From Methylotenera sp. (lineage in GTDB: Bacteria; Pseudomonadota; Gammaproteobacteria; Burkholderiales; Methylophilaceae): DNA of 18,087 nucleotides. The translations under genes and the position numbers were made by a program. The notes below the pieces were generated by a model that was given only the letters and a program-made list of their open reading frames with translations, ran no database searches and had not been told where the DNA came from. Shown one piece after another: positions 8,103-15,491 of this stretch. Position 1 is the stretch's first letter. Every line of letters begins with the position of its first letter. The DNA lies in assembly GCA_013816325.1 (NCBI GenBank), contig JACDEP010000015.1, positions 1 through 18,087 of the forward strand, given 5' to 3'.

Positions 8103-8849
8103 GTGGATTCTACACATAAAGTTGTGCTGATTACTGGTGGTGCGAAGCGTGTTGGCGCTGCGATTTGCCGTAGTTTGCATGCGCAGGGTTTTAGCCTCAT
8201 GATTCATTACAAAAGTTCTTTGATAGAAGCGCGGGCGCTACAAGCCGAGCTTAATTTGAAACGGGCGAATTCTGTGGCGATCATTCAGGGTGACCTTTTA
8301 AACATTTCTGGTTTACCTAAACTGGTCACCGAAACGGTTACCCACTTTGGACGCCTTGACGTATTGATCAATAATGCCTCCACTTATTATGCAAGTGAGG
8401 TCGGTGATATTGATGAGAGCAAATGGCACGATTTGATGGGCAGCAACTTGAAAGCCCCTTTATTTTTGTCACAAGCAGCTGCACCTGAGCTACGCAAACA
8501 CCATGGCTGTATTGTGAACATTACCGATATGCACGTGGAACGCCCCAAAAAAGGCTATATTGTTTATAGCGTGGCTAAGGCCGGCCTAGTCACGCTCACG
8601 AAGTCGCTAGCCCATGAACTAAGCCCTGAAGTGCGCGTCAATGCTGTGGCGCCAGGCCCCGTCCAATGGCCAGAAAGCAACCCGCAGTTTGACGAGGTTT
8701 ATCGCCAGCGCGTCATCAGCCAGACATTACTCAAGCGAGTTGGCGAAGCTGAAGACGTTGCGAAAGCCGTGAAATTTTTAATTACCGATGCCCCTTTTAT
8801 TACAGGCCATGTACTTGCAGTAGATGGCGGTAGATCACTCAACCTATGA
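8103..8849 (+). CDS. Pteridine reductase-like short-chain dehydrogenase
   Basis: This NAD(P)H-dependent SDR is close to bacterial pteridine reductases (PTR1/FolM-like), which reduce dihydro- or biopterin substrates. The 248 residues show the cofactor motif TGGAKRVG at 11-18. The following RSLHAQGFSLMIHYKSS block has the length and spacing expected for NADPH binding, and NNAS is at 90-93. The catalytic Tyr155 and Lys159 are in VYSVAKAG. The TDMHVERPKKGY segment before the catalytic Tyr and the APGPVQWPE segment after it match pteridine reductases rather than generic fatty-acid ketoreductases. The start is GTG with a GGA six bases upstream. Its stop overlaps the ttcA start by four bases (ATGA), so the two are translationally coupled. 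The exact substrate is inferred. Confidence 0.88.
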   Translation: MDSTHKVVLITGGAKRVGAAICRSLHAQGFSLMIHYKSSLIEARALQAELNLKRANSVAIIQGDLLNISGLPKLVTETVTHFGRLDVLINNASTYYASEVGDIDESKWHDLMGSNLKAPLFLSQAAAPELRKHHGCIVNITDMHVERPKKGYIVYSVAKAGLVTLTKSLAHELSPEVRVNAVAPGPVQWPESNPQFDEVYRQRVISQTLLKRVGEAEDVAKAVKFLITDAPFITGHVLAVDGGRSLNL

Positions 8850-9766
8850 TTAAACACTTACCCGATAGCCACTCCAACAACTTCATCAAGTTGCGCAATA
8901 GCTTGATTAGCGCCACTGGCAAAGCCATTGGGGACTACAACATGATTGAAGAAGGCGATACCGTGCTGGTATGTATGAGCGGCGGTAAAGACTCGCACGC
9001 CATGCTGATGATACTGCTAGCCTTGCAAGAACGCGCACCCATTAACTTCAAGCTTATTGCGATGAACTTGGATCAGAAACAGCCAAGCTTCCCAGCGGAT
9101 ATTTTACCGGCCTACTTTGAAAAGCTCGGTATTGATTACCGTATCGTCGAAGCGGATACTTATTCAATCGTCAAGGAAAAAATCCCTGAGGGCAAAACCA
9201 CTTGTTCACTATGCTCACGCTTACGCCGTGGGGTTATTTATACCACCGCGAAAGAGCTGGGCGCTAACAAAATAGCACTTGGGCACCATCGTGATGACAT
9301 TGTGGAAACGCTGTTCTTGAACATGTTCTTTGGCGCCAAGATGAAGGCTATGCCGCCAAAATTGGCAACTAATGATAAACAGAATATCGTGATTCGCCCG
9401 CTAGCCTATTGCAGTGAAAAAGATATTGCCAGCTATGCACGCCAGATGGAGTTCCCAATTATCCCCTGTGATTTATGCGGCTCGCAGGAAAACCTGCAAC
9501 GCCAAAAGGTAAAAGATATGCTCAATGCTTGGGAGCAGGAGCAGCCTGGACGTATCAATAATATCTTCCGTGCTATTACCAATGTTGAACCTTCGCACCT
9601 GGGAGATTTTAATTTGTATGACTTTAAAAGCTTAAGCCAAGCTAAGGTTGGGGATGAAGACCCGCTATTTGGCGATATCGCCAATGAAAGGGCAGCGCTC
9701 AGTTTAGCCAGTTCAGATGGGACCCGTATTGAATTTTCTCGAAATAATCACGTTAATACGAAGTAA
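8846..9766 (+). CDS. ttcA: tRNA 2-thiocytidine biosynthesis protein TtcA
   Basis: TtcA is an iron-sulfur, ATP-dependent enzyme that makes 2-thiocytidine at position 32 of certain tRNAs. The 306-residue sequence has the PP-loop SGGKDS at 45-50, the CSLC pair at 120-123 and the CDLC pair at 208-211. These pairs supply the cysteines for the [4Fe-4S] cluster and activity. The GHHRDDIVET and IVIRPLAY segments are also family features. Length is normal. It overlaps the upstream SDR gene by four bases and is separated from topA by 122 bases. Confidence 0.96.
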   Translation: MIKHLPDSHSNNFIKLRNSLISATGKAIGDYNMIEEGDTVLVCMSGGKDSHAMLMILLALQERAPINFKLIAMNLDQKQPSFPADILPAYFEKLGIDYRIVEADTYSIVKEKIPEGKTTCSLCSRLRRGVIYTTAKELGANKIALGHHRDDIVETLFLNMFFGAKMKAMPPKLATNDKQNIVIRPLAYCSEKDIASYARQMEFPIIPCDLCGSQENLQRQKVKDMLNAWEQEQPGRINNIFRAITNVEPSHLGDFNLYDFKSLSQAKVGDEDPLFGDIANERAALSLASSDGTRIEFSRNNHVNTK

Positions 9767-9888
9767 TTACTCAATATAAACATAAATGTAGTAAATTAGC
9801 GCTCTTTGTGAATAGCCTATTGGCTAGTTACAGAATACCTTGTTATTATTTAAATCATATTCTAACCAGCCCTTTAATTTAGGCATTC
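9767..9888 (+). promoter_or_regulatory. Leader and possible promoter of topA
   Basis: A candidate sigma70-type site is TTGGCT (9820-9825), an 18-base spacer and TATTAT (9844-9849). The -35 is poor, so this is tentative. A short stem TAGCC/GGCTA (9813-9826) overlaps it and has no T run. AGG at 9881-9883 serves as a weak ribosome site for the ATG at 9889. Confidence 0.35.
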
Positions 9889-12534
9889 ATGTCCAAACTC
9901 TTAATTGTTGAATCTCCATCCAAAGCAAAAACACTGAAAAAATACCTCGGTAATGATTTCGAGGTATTGGCTTCTTACGGACATGTACGTGATCTGATCC
10001 CTAAAAACGGTGCGGTTGATCCGAATGATAATTTCGCAATGAAATATGGCATTATCGAGCGCAATAGCAAACACGTAGATGCGATTGCTAAAGCTGTAAA
10101 GAATGCCGATAGCATATATCTAGCGACCGACCCGGACCGTGAGGGCGAAGCGATCTCCTGGCATATTGCTGAAATCCTGAAGTCTAAGAATTTACTTAAG
10201 AATAAGGTCATGAAGCGCGTGGTGTTTCACGAAATTACCAAAAGTGCGGTAGAACACGCAATCGCTGAACCGCGTGATATTTCTATGGATATGGTCAATG
10301 CACAGCAAGCACGGCGCGCTCTGGATTACTTGGTGGGCTTTAATTTATCACCGCTACTCTGGAAAAAGATTCGTCGCGGCCTCTCTGCTGGCCGTGTGCA
10401 AAGCCCGGCCTTACGTTTGATTGTTGAACGTGAATTAGAGATTGAAGCATTCAATTCGCAAGAGTATTGGTCTGTGCACTTGGATGCCTTGAAACATAGC
10501 CATGGCTTTACGGCAAAGTTGATTCAGCTTAACAATCAAAAAGTCGAGCAATTCACTGTTATCAATCATGACCAGCAAGCTGATATCGTAGGTAAGCTGT
10601 TACTGGCAAGCGCCGGTAAAACAACGGTTTCCCGCGTAGAAAAGAAACAGCGTAGCCGCAGCCCCGCTGCGCCTTTCACCACTTCAACCCTGCAACAAGA
10701 AGCGGTTCGTAAATTAGGCTTCACCACTTCACGTGCTATGCGTATTGCCCAGCAACTTTATGAGGGTGTAGATGTAGGTAGCGGTGCCAGTGGAACAAAC
10801 ACAGTCGGCTTGATTACTTATATGCGTACCGACTCATTTAGTATTGCTACTGAAGCGGTAATGCAGATCCGTGATTATGTGAAAAAGAATTTTGATGCGG
10901 ATTACCTGCCAAAATCGCCGATCATGTATAAAACAAAGTCAAAAAGTGCACAGGAAGCGCATGAGGCGATTCGTCCAACAGATATTAGTCGTACGCCTAC
11001 TAAAGTTCGTCAATACTTAACGGACGAGCAGTTCAAGCTGTATGAAATGATCTGGAAACGTGCTTTAGCATGCCAGATGTCGCCAGCCAAGTTCGATGCG
11101 GTCAGTGTAGATTTAAGCGTAGGTAGCGATGCGAATTTATTCCGTGCGACTGGCCAAACCTTAGTATTTCCTGGTTTTATTGCCGTATATATGGAAGGCC
11201 GCGATGATGTAAAAGAAGGAGATGATGAAGAAGACGAAAGCAAGCTGCCACAGCTTGAGACCGGCGAAGTACTCACAGTCGAAAAAATCTACGGTGAGCA
11301 GCACTTCACTGAACCGCCGCCTAGATACGGCGAAGCCAGTTTGGTAAAGATATTGGAAGAGTACGGTATAGGCCGCCCTTCTACTTACGCTAGTATTATT
11401 AGTACCTTGCAAGACCGTGAATATGTAGTATTGGATAAAAAGCGCTTCACACCGACCGATGTCGGCCGCGTGGTTAATAAATTCCTCACCGAACATTTCA
11501 CCCAGTATGTGGATTATGACTTTACTGCCAACTTAGAAAATGCACTGGATAGCGTTGCCGACGGCGACCGCGAGTGGATTCCGTTAATGGATGAATTCTG
11601 GCAAGGATTCAATCGACAATTATTAAGCAAGGCAGATGTTGACCGCCCGGGCAATGAGCTGATTGATGAAGCTTGCCCTAAATGCGGTATGCCTCTACAA
11701 AAACAATTAAGCCGCTTTGGCACTTTTATTGGCTGTACGGGATACAACAACGTTCCAAAATGTGATTACAAGCGTAGCATAAATGGCACTGCTAATACTG
11801 CAGCAGAACCTACGCTTATTGGTACGGATTTAGAAAGCGGTAAAGAAATTCTGCTCATGAATGGTCCTTATGGTCCTTATTTGCAACTTGGGTTACCCAT
11901 TGAAGGCGAAAAGAAAAAACCAAAACGTGTGAGCGTTCCTAAAGAGATATCGTTAGCTACGCTGGACCTAGAAGTTGCTAATATGCTGCTTTCCCTGCCA
12001 CGTGATTTAGGTTTGCATCCGGTAAGCAATAAAAAGATTGTAGCGAACATCGGCCGTTTTGGCCCTTATGTTAATCACGACAGTAAATTCAAATCCATTC
12101 CCAAAAGTGAGAGCGTGTTTGATATTAATCTAGATGGCGCAGTAGCTTTACTCGCTCAAGCCAATACTGGACCAGCTCCTATAGCTTCTTTAGGACCGCA
12201 TCCTACAGAAGATGGCCAAATTGAAATCTACGCTGGCCGCTATGGACCTTATGTGCAACATGGAAAAATTCGTGCCACACTGCCGAAAAGCGTAGAGCCA
12301 GAAGCCTTGACGGTAGATGAAGCACTAGAGTTGATTACAGCCAAGGCCGCAAAAGAAGTACCAGCCAAAAAGACAGCGGCAAAGAAATCTGCAACGAAGG
12401 CAGAAACAGTGAAGAAAACGCCGGCCAAGAAAGTACCAGCTAAAAGAACTGCTGCTAAAATAATCGCTGCCAAAAAGTCTATGTCTAAGAAAGTAGCTAC
12501 TAAAAAAGCAGCAGTCAAAAAGACTAGTACTTAA
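9889..12534 (+). CDS. topA: DNA topoisomerase I (type IA)
   Basis: TopA relaxes negatively supercoiled DNA by cutting and passing a single strand through a 5'-phosphotyrosine. The 881-residue protein has the TOPRIM domain with Glu9 (LIVESPSKAK) and the metal triad D81-P-D83-R-E85. The LSAGRVQSPALRL block is at about 165-177. The catalytic Tyr311 is in GLITYMRTDS. One four-cysteine zinc ribbon begins at C596/C599 and continues through FIGC and KCDY. Several C-terminal repeats with YGPY/FGPY cores (YGPYLQLG, FGPYVNHD, YGPYVQHG) follow. From about residue 820 to the end is a lysine/alanine-rich tail of AKK-type repeats, which probably aids DNA binding. The gene appears complete and marks the left edge of the AT-rich accessory block. 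Confidence 0.97.
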   Translation: MSKLLIVESPSKAKTLKKYLGNDFEVLASYGHVRDLIPKNGAVDPNDNFAMKYGIIERNSKHVDAIAKAVKNADSIYLATDPDREGEAISWHIAEILKSKNLLKNKVMKRVVFHEITKSAVEHAIAEPRDISMDMVNAQQARRALDYLVGFNLSPLLWKKIRRGLSAGRVQSPALRLIVERELEIEAFNSQEYWSVHLDALKHSHGFTAKLIQLNNQKVEQFTVINHDQQADIVGKLLLASAGKTTVSRVEKKQRSRSPAAPFTTSTLQQEAVRKLGFTTSRAMRIAQQLYEGVDVGSGASGTNTVGLITYMRTDSFSIATEAVMQIRDYVKKNFDADYLPKSPIMYKTKSKSAQEAHEAIRPTDISRTPTKVRQYLTDEQFKLYEMIWKRALACQMSPAKFDAVSVDLSVGSDANLFRATGQTLVFPGFIAVYMEGRDDVKEGDDEEDESKLPQLETGEVLTVEKIYGEQHFTEPPPRYGEASLVKILEEYGIGRPSTYASIISTLQDREYVVLDKKRFTPTDVGRVVNKFLTEHFTQYVDYDFTANLENALDSVADGDREWIPLMDEFWQGFNRQLLSKADVDRPGNELIDEACPKCGMPLQKQLSRFGTFIGCTGYNNVPKCDYKRSINGTANTAAEPTLIGTDLESGKEILLMNGPYGPYLQLGLPIEGEKKKPKRVSVPKEISLATLDLEVANMLLSLPRDLGLHPVSNKKIVANIGRFGPYVNHDSKFKSIPKSESVFDINLDGAVALLAQANTGPAPIASLGPHPTEDGQIEIYAGRYGPYVQHGKIRATLPKSVEPEALTVDEALELITAKAAKEVPAKKTAAKKSATKAETVKKTPAKKVPAKRTAAKIIAAKKSMSKKVATKKAAVKKTST

Positions 12535-12613
12535 TCAAAATATATTGTTATCAACGCTTTTACCCATCTGTTGCCATTAACCCTGACAGCCCTGAGTGAT
12601 AATCTGCCACCTC

Positions 12614-13271
12614 ATGACTGTCAGAATTCCCTCCTCATTAAAATGGCTTATTACGAAACACATACGTTTGACTTCGGAAATTAAAAGACTGGAACAACAG
12701 GTCTCAGCACATGAAGGGTCTCACCAACAACTAATTTGGGATACTAGGCGAGCTGTAGAAAACAGCGCGACAAACCTGCACTGTAATAAGCTGCATTTAA
12801 ATCAACTTATAAAAGATTTACAATTTGTTGATGGCACGTTACGAATTCACGATATACCAATTGATCCAGAAGTCATTGCGCCCAGTAAATTCACATACCT
12901 CAGTGAGACATTATAAATTCGGCGAAATGACACGGCTGATATTTGCTTGTTTAAAACATAGTGCTGGGTTGTATCGCAAGTCATCCGAAATAACTGCATT
13001 TATCATTAGTCATTTAGATTACCCAGTATCATCCGAAGAAAAAATTATTATTCGTGAATCAGTGGGTAAACGCTTAAGACGATTAAGAGTACAAGGCAAA
13101 GTTATTGAGGTGCCACAGACCAAAAACACATCTGATAAACATTGGAAACTATCAAATTGGACTGAGTTAAGCACCTTGTGGCGCCCTAAAATACTTAAGC
13201 CCTCAACAACTCCATACCCCGATGATGGCCTTGATGATACTCACGCCACCAACGAGATAGCCCGTTTTTAA
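12614..13271 (+). pseudogene. Frameshifted coiled-coil/HTH-like hypothetical gene
   Basis: Two overlapping plus-strand frames appear to be one gene. The first (from ATG 12614, or GTG 12596) encodes a basic N terminus, a helical coiled-coil-like stretch (LTSEIKRLEQQVSAHEG and following) and the segment DGTLRIHDIPIDPEVIAP, then stops at 12914-12916. The second frame carries on with PVNSHTSVRHYKFGEMTRLI, an EITAFI segment and a KRLRRLRVQGKVIEV segment, ending at 13271. Removing one C from the CCC at 12881-12883 joins them into about 218 residues. The joined order matches a common class of small mobile-element proteins: coiled coil, 'DPE.I.P', 'GE.TR', then a winged-helix-like part. Their function is unknown to me. 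No good ribosome site is seen for either start. It directly follows topA. Confidence 0.6.
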
Positions 13272-13432
13272 AAAGCTTTTGAAAAAGGTCTTCGAGAGTT
13301 TCACCTTCCAAACTTTGAACATGTTTTGGTACGAGTTTGGTTCTTATATTAGAGCATGTTGGGGATAATTAAATAAAGCTGGCCAGAAGACTTAGAATAA
13401 CTAATATGCCACTATAAATTTAGGAGTTAATA

Positions 13433-14296
13433 ATGAAATTTGGCACCCCATTGCGCTATCCCGGAGGTAAAGGAAAGTTAACTGATTTTATAAAATTGGT
13501 ATTTGTTCAAAATGATTTATTGGGCGGTGAATATCTTGAGCCTTATGCGGGTGGGTCGGGAATAGCATTGAATTTGTTAATGGATGGATACGTATCAAAA
13601 ATTCATTTAAATGACTTAAATTCTGCTGTATATGCATTTTGGTATTCTGTTATTAATCATCCTGACGAGCTTTGTCAAAGAATCGCCGATGTCAATATAT
13701 CGGTAGAGGAATGGAAAAAACAAAAGCTAGTACATTCAAACCCCTCTCAATTTTCGATACTTGATCTTGGATTCTCAACGTTTTTTTTAAACCGCACAAA
13801 CCGTTCTGGCATACTTTTAGCAGGAGTTATCGGAGGAAAAGAACAAAATGGTAATTGGAAAATTGATGCGAGGTTTAACAGAGATGATTTAATTACCCGT
13901 ATTGAAAAAATTGCACTCATGCGTGATCAGGTAATAGTTTATAACCTTGATTCAGCTGTTCTGATCGATGATGTAATACCGACATTACCTTTGAAGACAT
14001 TAATTTACCTTGATCCTCCTTATTATGTTAAAGGGAAAGGTCTCTATCAAAATCATTATGCTCATGACGATCATAAAAATATTGCTGATCTTGTAAAAAC
14101 TAAAATTACACATCCTTGGATAGTTTCTTATGACCATGCTCCTGAAATTATGGAGATGTATATAGGATGTACCGCTATTGAATATGGAATTAACTACAGC
14201 GCTCAGAAGAGATATACCGGTGCAGAGGTGATGTTTTTTAATAAAGATCTAATTGTGCCTGACATTAAAAATCCTTCCAGTTTAAAGTTGGCTTAA
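13433..14296 (+). CDS. D12-class DNA adenine-N6 methyltransferase (Dam-like)
   Basis: This enzyme methylates adenine N6 in a short DNA target using S-adenosylmethionine. The 287-residue sequence shows the D12 order of motifs. TPLRYPGGKGKL at 5-16 is the N-terminal PGGK motif. EPYAGGSGIAL at 36-46 is the SAM-binding motif I. NRTNRSGI at 120-127 and the catalytic DPPY at 194-197 (YLDPPYYVKGKG) follow. Nothing essential is missing and length is normal for the alpha-type D12 group. The target sequence cannot be read from the protein; GATC is only one possibility. AGGAG six bases upstream fixes the start. The gene is strongly AT-rich and lies beside a nuclease-like gene and an ATPase/TOPRIM gene, suggesting a restriction or defence role rather than housekeeping Dam. 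Confidence 0.93.
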   Translation: MKFGTPLRYPGGKGKLTDFIKLVFVQNDLLGGEYLEPYAGGSGIALNLLMDGYVSKIHLNDLNSAVYAFWYSVINHPDELCQRIADVNISVEEWKKQKLVHSNPSQFSILDLGFSTFFLNRTNRSGILLAGVIGGKEQNGNWKIDARFNRDDLITRIEKIALMRDQVIVYNLDSAVLIDDVIPTLPLKTLIYLDPPYYVKGKGLYQNHYAHDDHKNIADLVKTKITHPWIVSYDHAPEIMEMYIGCTAIEYGINYSAQKRYTGAEVMFFNKDLIVPDIKNPSSLKLA

Positions 14297-14434
14297 GTTT
14301 ACTCAACCTATTCTTCATCATCCAAACATTGAAAATATTTTCCTTTGAGTACTCAGAATGTATTACTAGAATTAATGCGATTGAACTGAAGTGTGCCATT
14401 AATAATTTACGGTATTTGAGTTTATTGGTTTCTT

Positions 14435-15409
14435 ATGGCTATTTATAAGCAAACTAACATCACAGCAAAAGAAGGTATCAACTTTGTAAGATCTACCGTT
14501 GAAACTGCAGGATCGCTATTTCATAAAATAGAGCAAGAAAATGATTTTGGAATTGATGCATTAATTGAGTTTGTAAATGGTGAGGAATCCTTAAATAAAA
14601 AGATAGCCTTGCAAATTAAATCTGGTAACTCCTATTACGTATCATCGTCAGATGAATGCTTTATACCAACTGATAGTCACAGAGAGTATTGGCTAAAGCA
14701 TCCCTTACCTGTATTTGGTATAGTTTTTGTACCAATGCTAAGTGTGTGCATACTGGGTAGACATTACAAGTTATTTAAAATCTCACCGTGATTCAACCAT
14801 AATCCGGTTCCAAATTAATAAAACGAATCAGCTCAACAGTTTAACTTTTAAACAATTATTTACCCCTATTTTGATGGGCCGGGTTCCGAACCTATCTCTG
14901 CAAGAAGCATTTACCCTGTTTCACTCCTCCATAAGCGATGAGTTTGAAATGGGGCTTAATGTATTAATTTGCTATTATTATGATGTTGATGGAGTATGGA
15001 CTGAGTTAATAAGTTTTTTATAGAGGGTCCCAGTTCGAATATTCCATCAAGTCTGATTTGTTGCATGGCCAGCACCCCCAATTCTCCTTGTGGCAGTCTA
15101 ATAGCCAAGTTTGGCTATAATGAGATTGTTAAACTCTTTGATTTCGTTGATAGTGGGATACATCGAGGATCATGGTGGCAATGTGTTGAAGAAATAATAT
15201 CTTCCTTACCCAATTTCGCTGTAGTTTTGAAAGAAATTATAAAAAAAGAAGTATCAAATAGCCTAGCACAAGATTGCTCGGCATTAATTCTAGCAATGCA
15301 TGAAGATCCTGACGCCTTACCTATTCTAGAGTCATTAGCACAGTTAGGCTATGCCCAAGAGTTGGTATGGTATATCGAAGAAAATGGAGAAATTGATCCC
15401 TATTGTTAG
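14435..15409 (+). pseudogene. DUF4365-type nuclease-like gene with two frameshifts
   Basis: Three consecutive plus-strand frames read as one protein. Frame one (from ATG 14435) resembles the DUF4365 domain. It has E35-N-D37-F-G-I-D41 and, after a short gap, Q60-I-K62, the D...QxK arrangement of PD-(D/E)xK nuclease-like folds. Frame two resumes with CAYWVDITSYLKS and the TNQLNSLTFKQLF segment, ending at 15023. Frame three continues with FIEGPSSNIPSSLI and a helical C-terminal part to 15409. Adding one GT to the GTGTGTG at 14742-14748 and one T to the six-T run at 15014-15019 restores a continuous protein of 325 residues. The nuclease activity is inferred from the fold. The gene lies 138 bases after the methyltransferase and 82 before the ATPase gene. 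Its own ribosome site is weak. Confidence 0.7.
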
Positions 15410-15491
15410 GGAATAATTTTCAAGAAAATTATCATCATCAATAAACGAGTACTTTAATTAAATGTAGATATAGAAATTTAGGGGGAATATT
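15410..15491 (+). promoter_or_regulatory. Leader of ATPase gene with perfect palindrome and strong ribosome site
   Basis: A perfect inverted repeat, ATAATTTTC-AA-GAAAATTAT (15413-15432), begins four bases after the preceding stop codon. It has no T run, so it looks more like an operator or small hairpin than a terminator. AGGGGGA (15480-15486) five bases before the GTG at 15492 is a strong Shine-Dalgarno site and decides that start. Confidence 0.55.

Noticed and set aside
12596..12613. GTG at 12596 as start of the coiled-coil gene
   Set aside because: Neither this GTG nor the ATG at 12614 has a ribosome site; ATG was preferred, but the choice is not firm.
13272..13432. A further gene or remnant between the HTH-like gene and the methyltransferase
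   Set aside because: A short frame (KAFEKGLREFHLPNFEH) looks protein-like but is under 30 codons, lacks a start, and matches nothing I know.
14381..14408. TTGAAC-16-TAATTT as a promoter for the DUF4365 gene
   Set aside because: The -10 matches the consensus at only three of six bases, which is expected by chance in AT-rich DNA.
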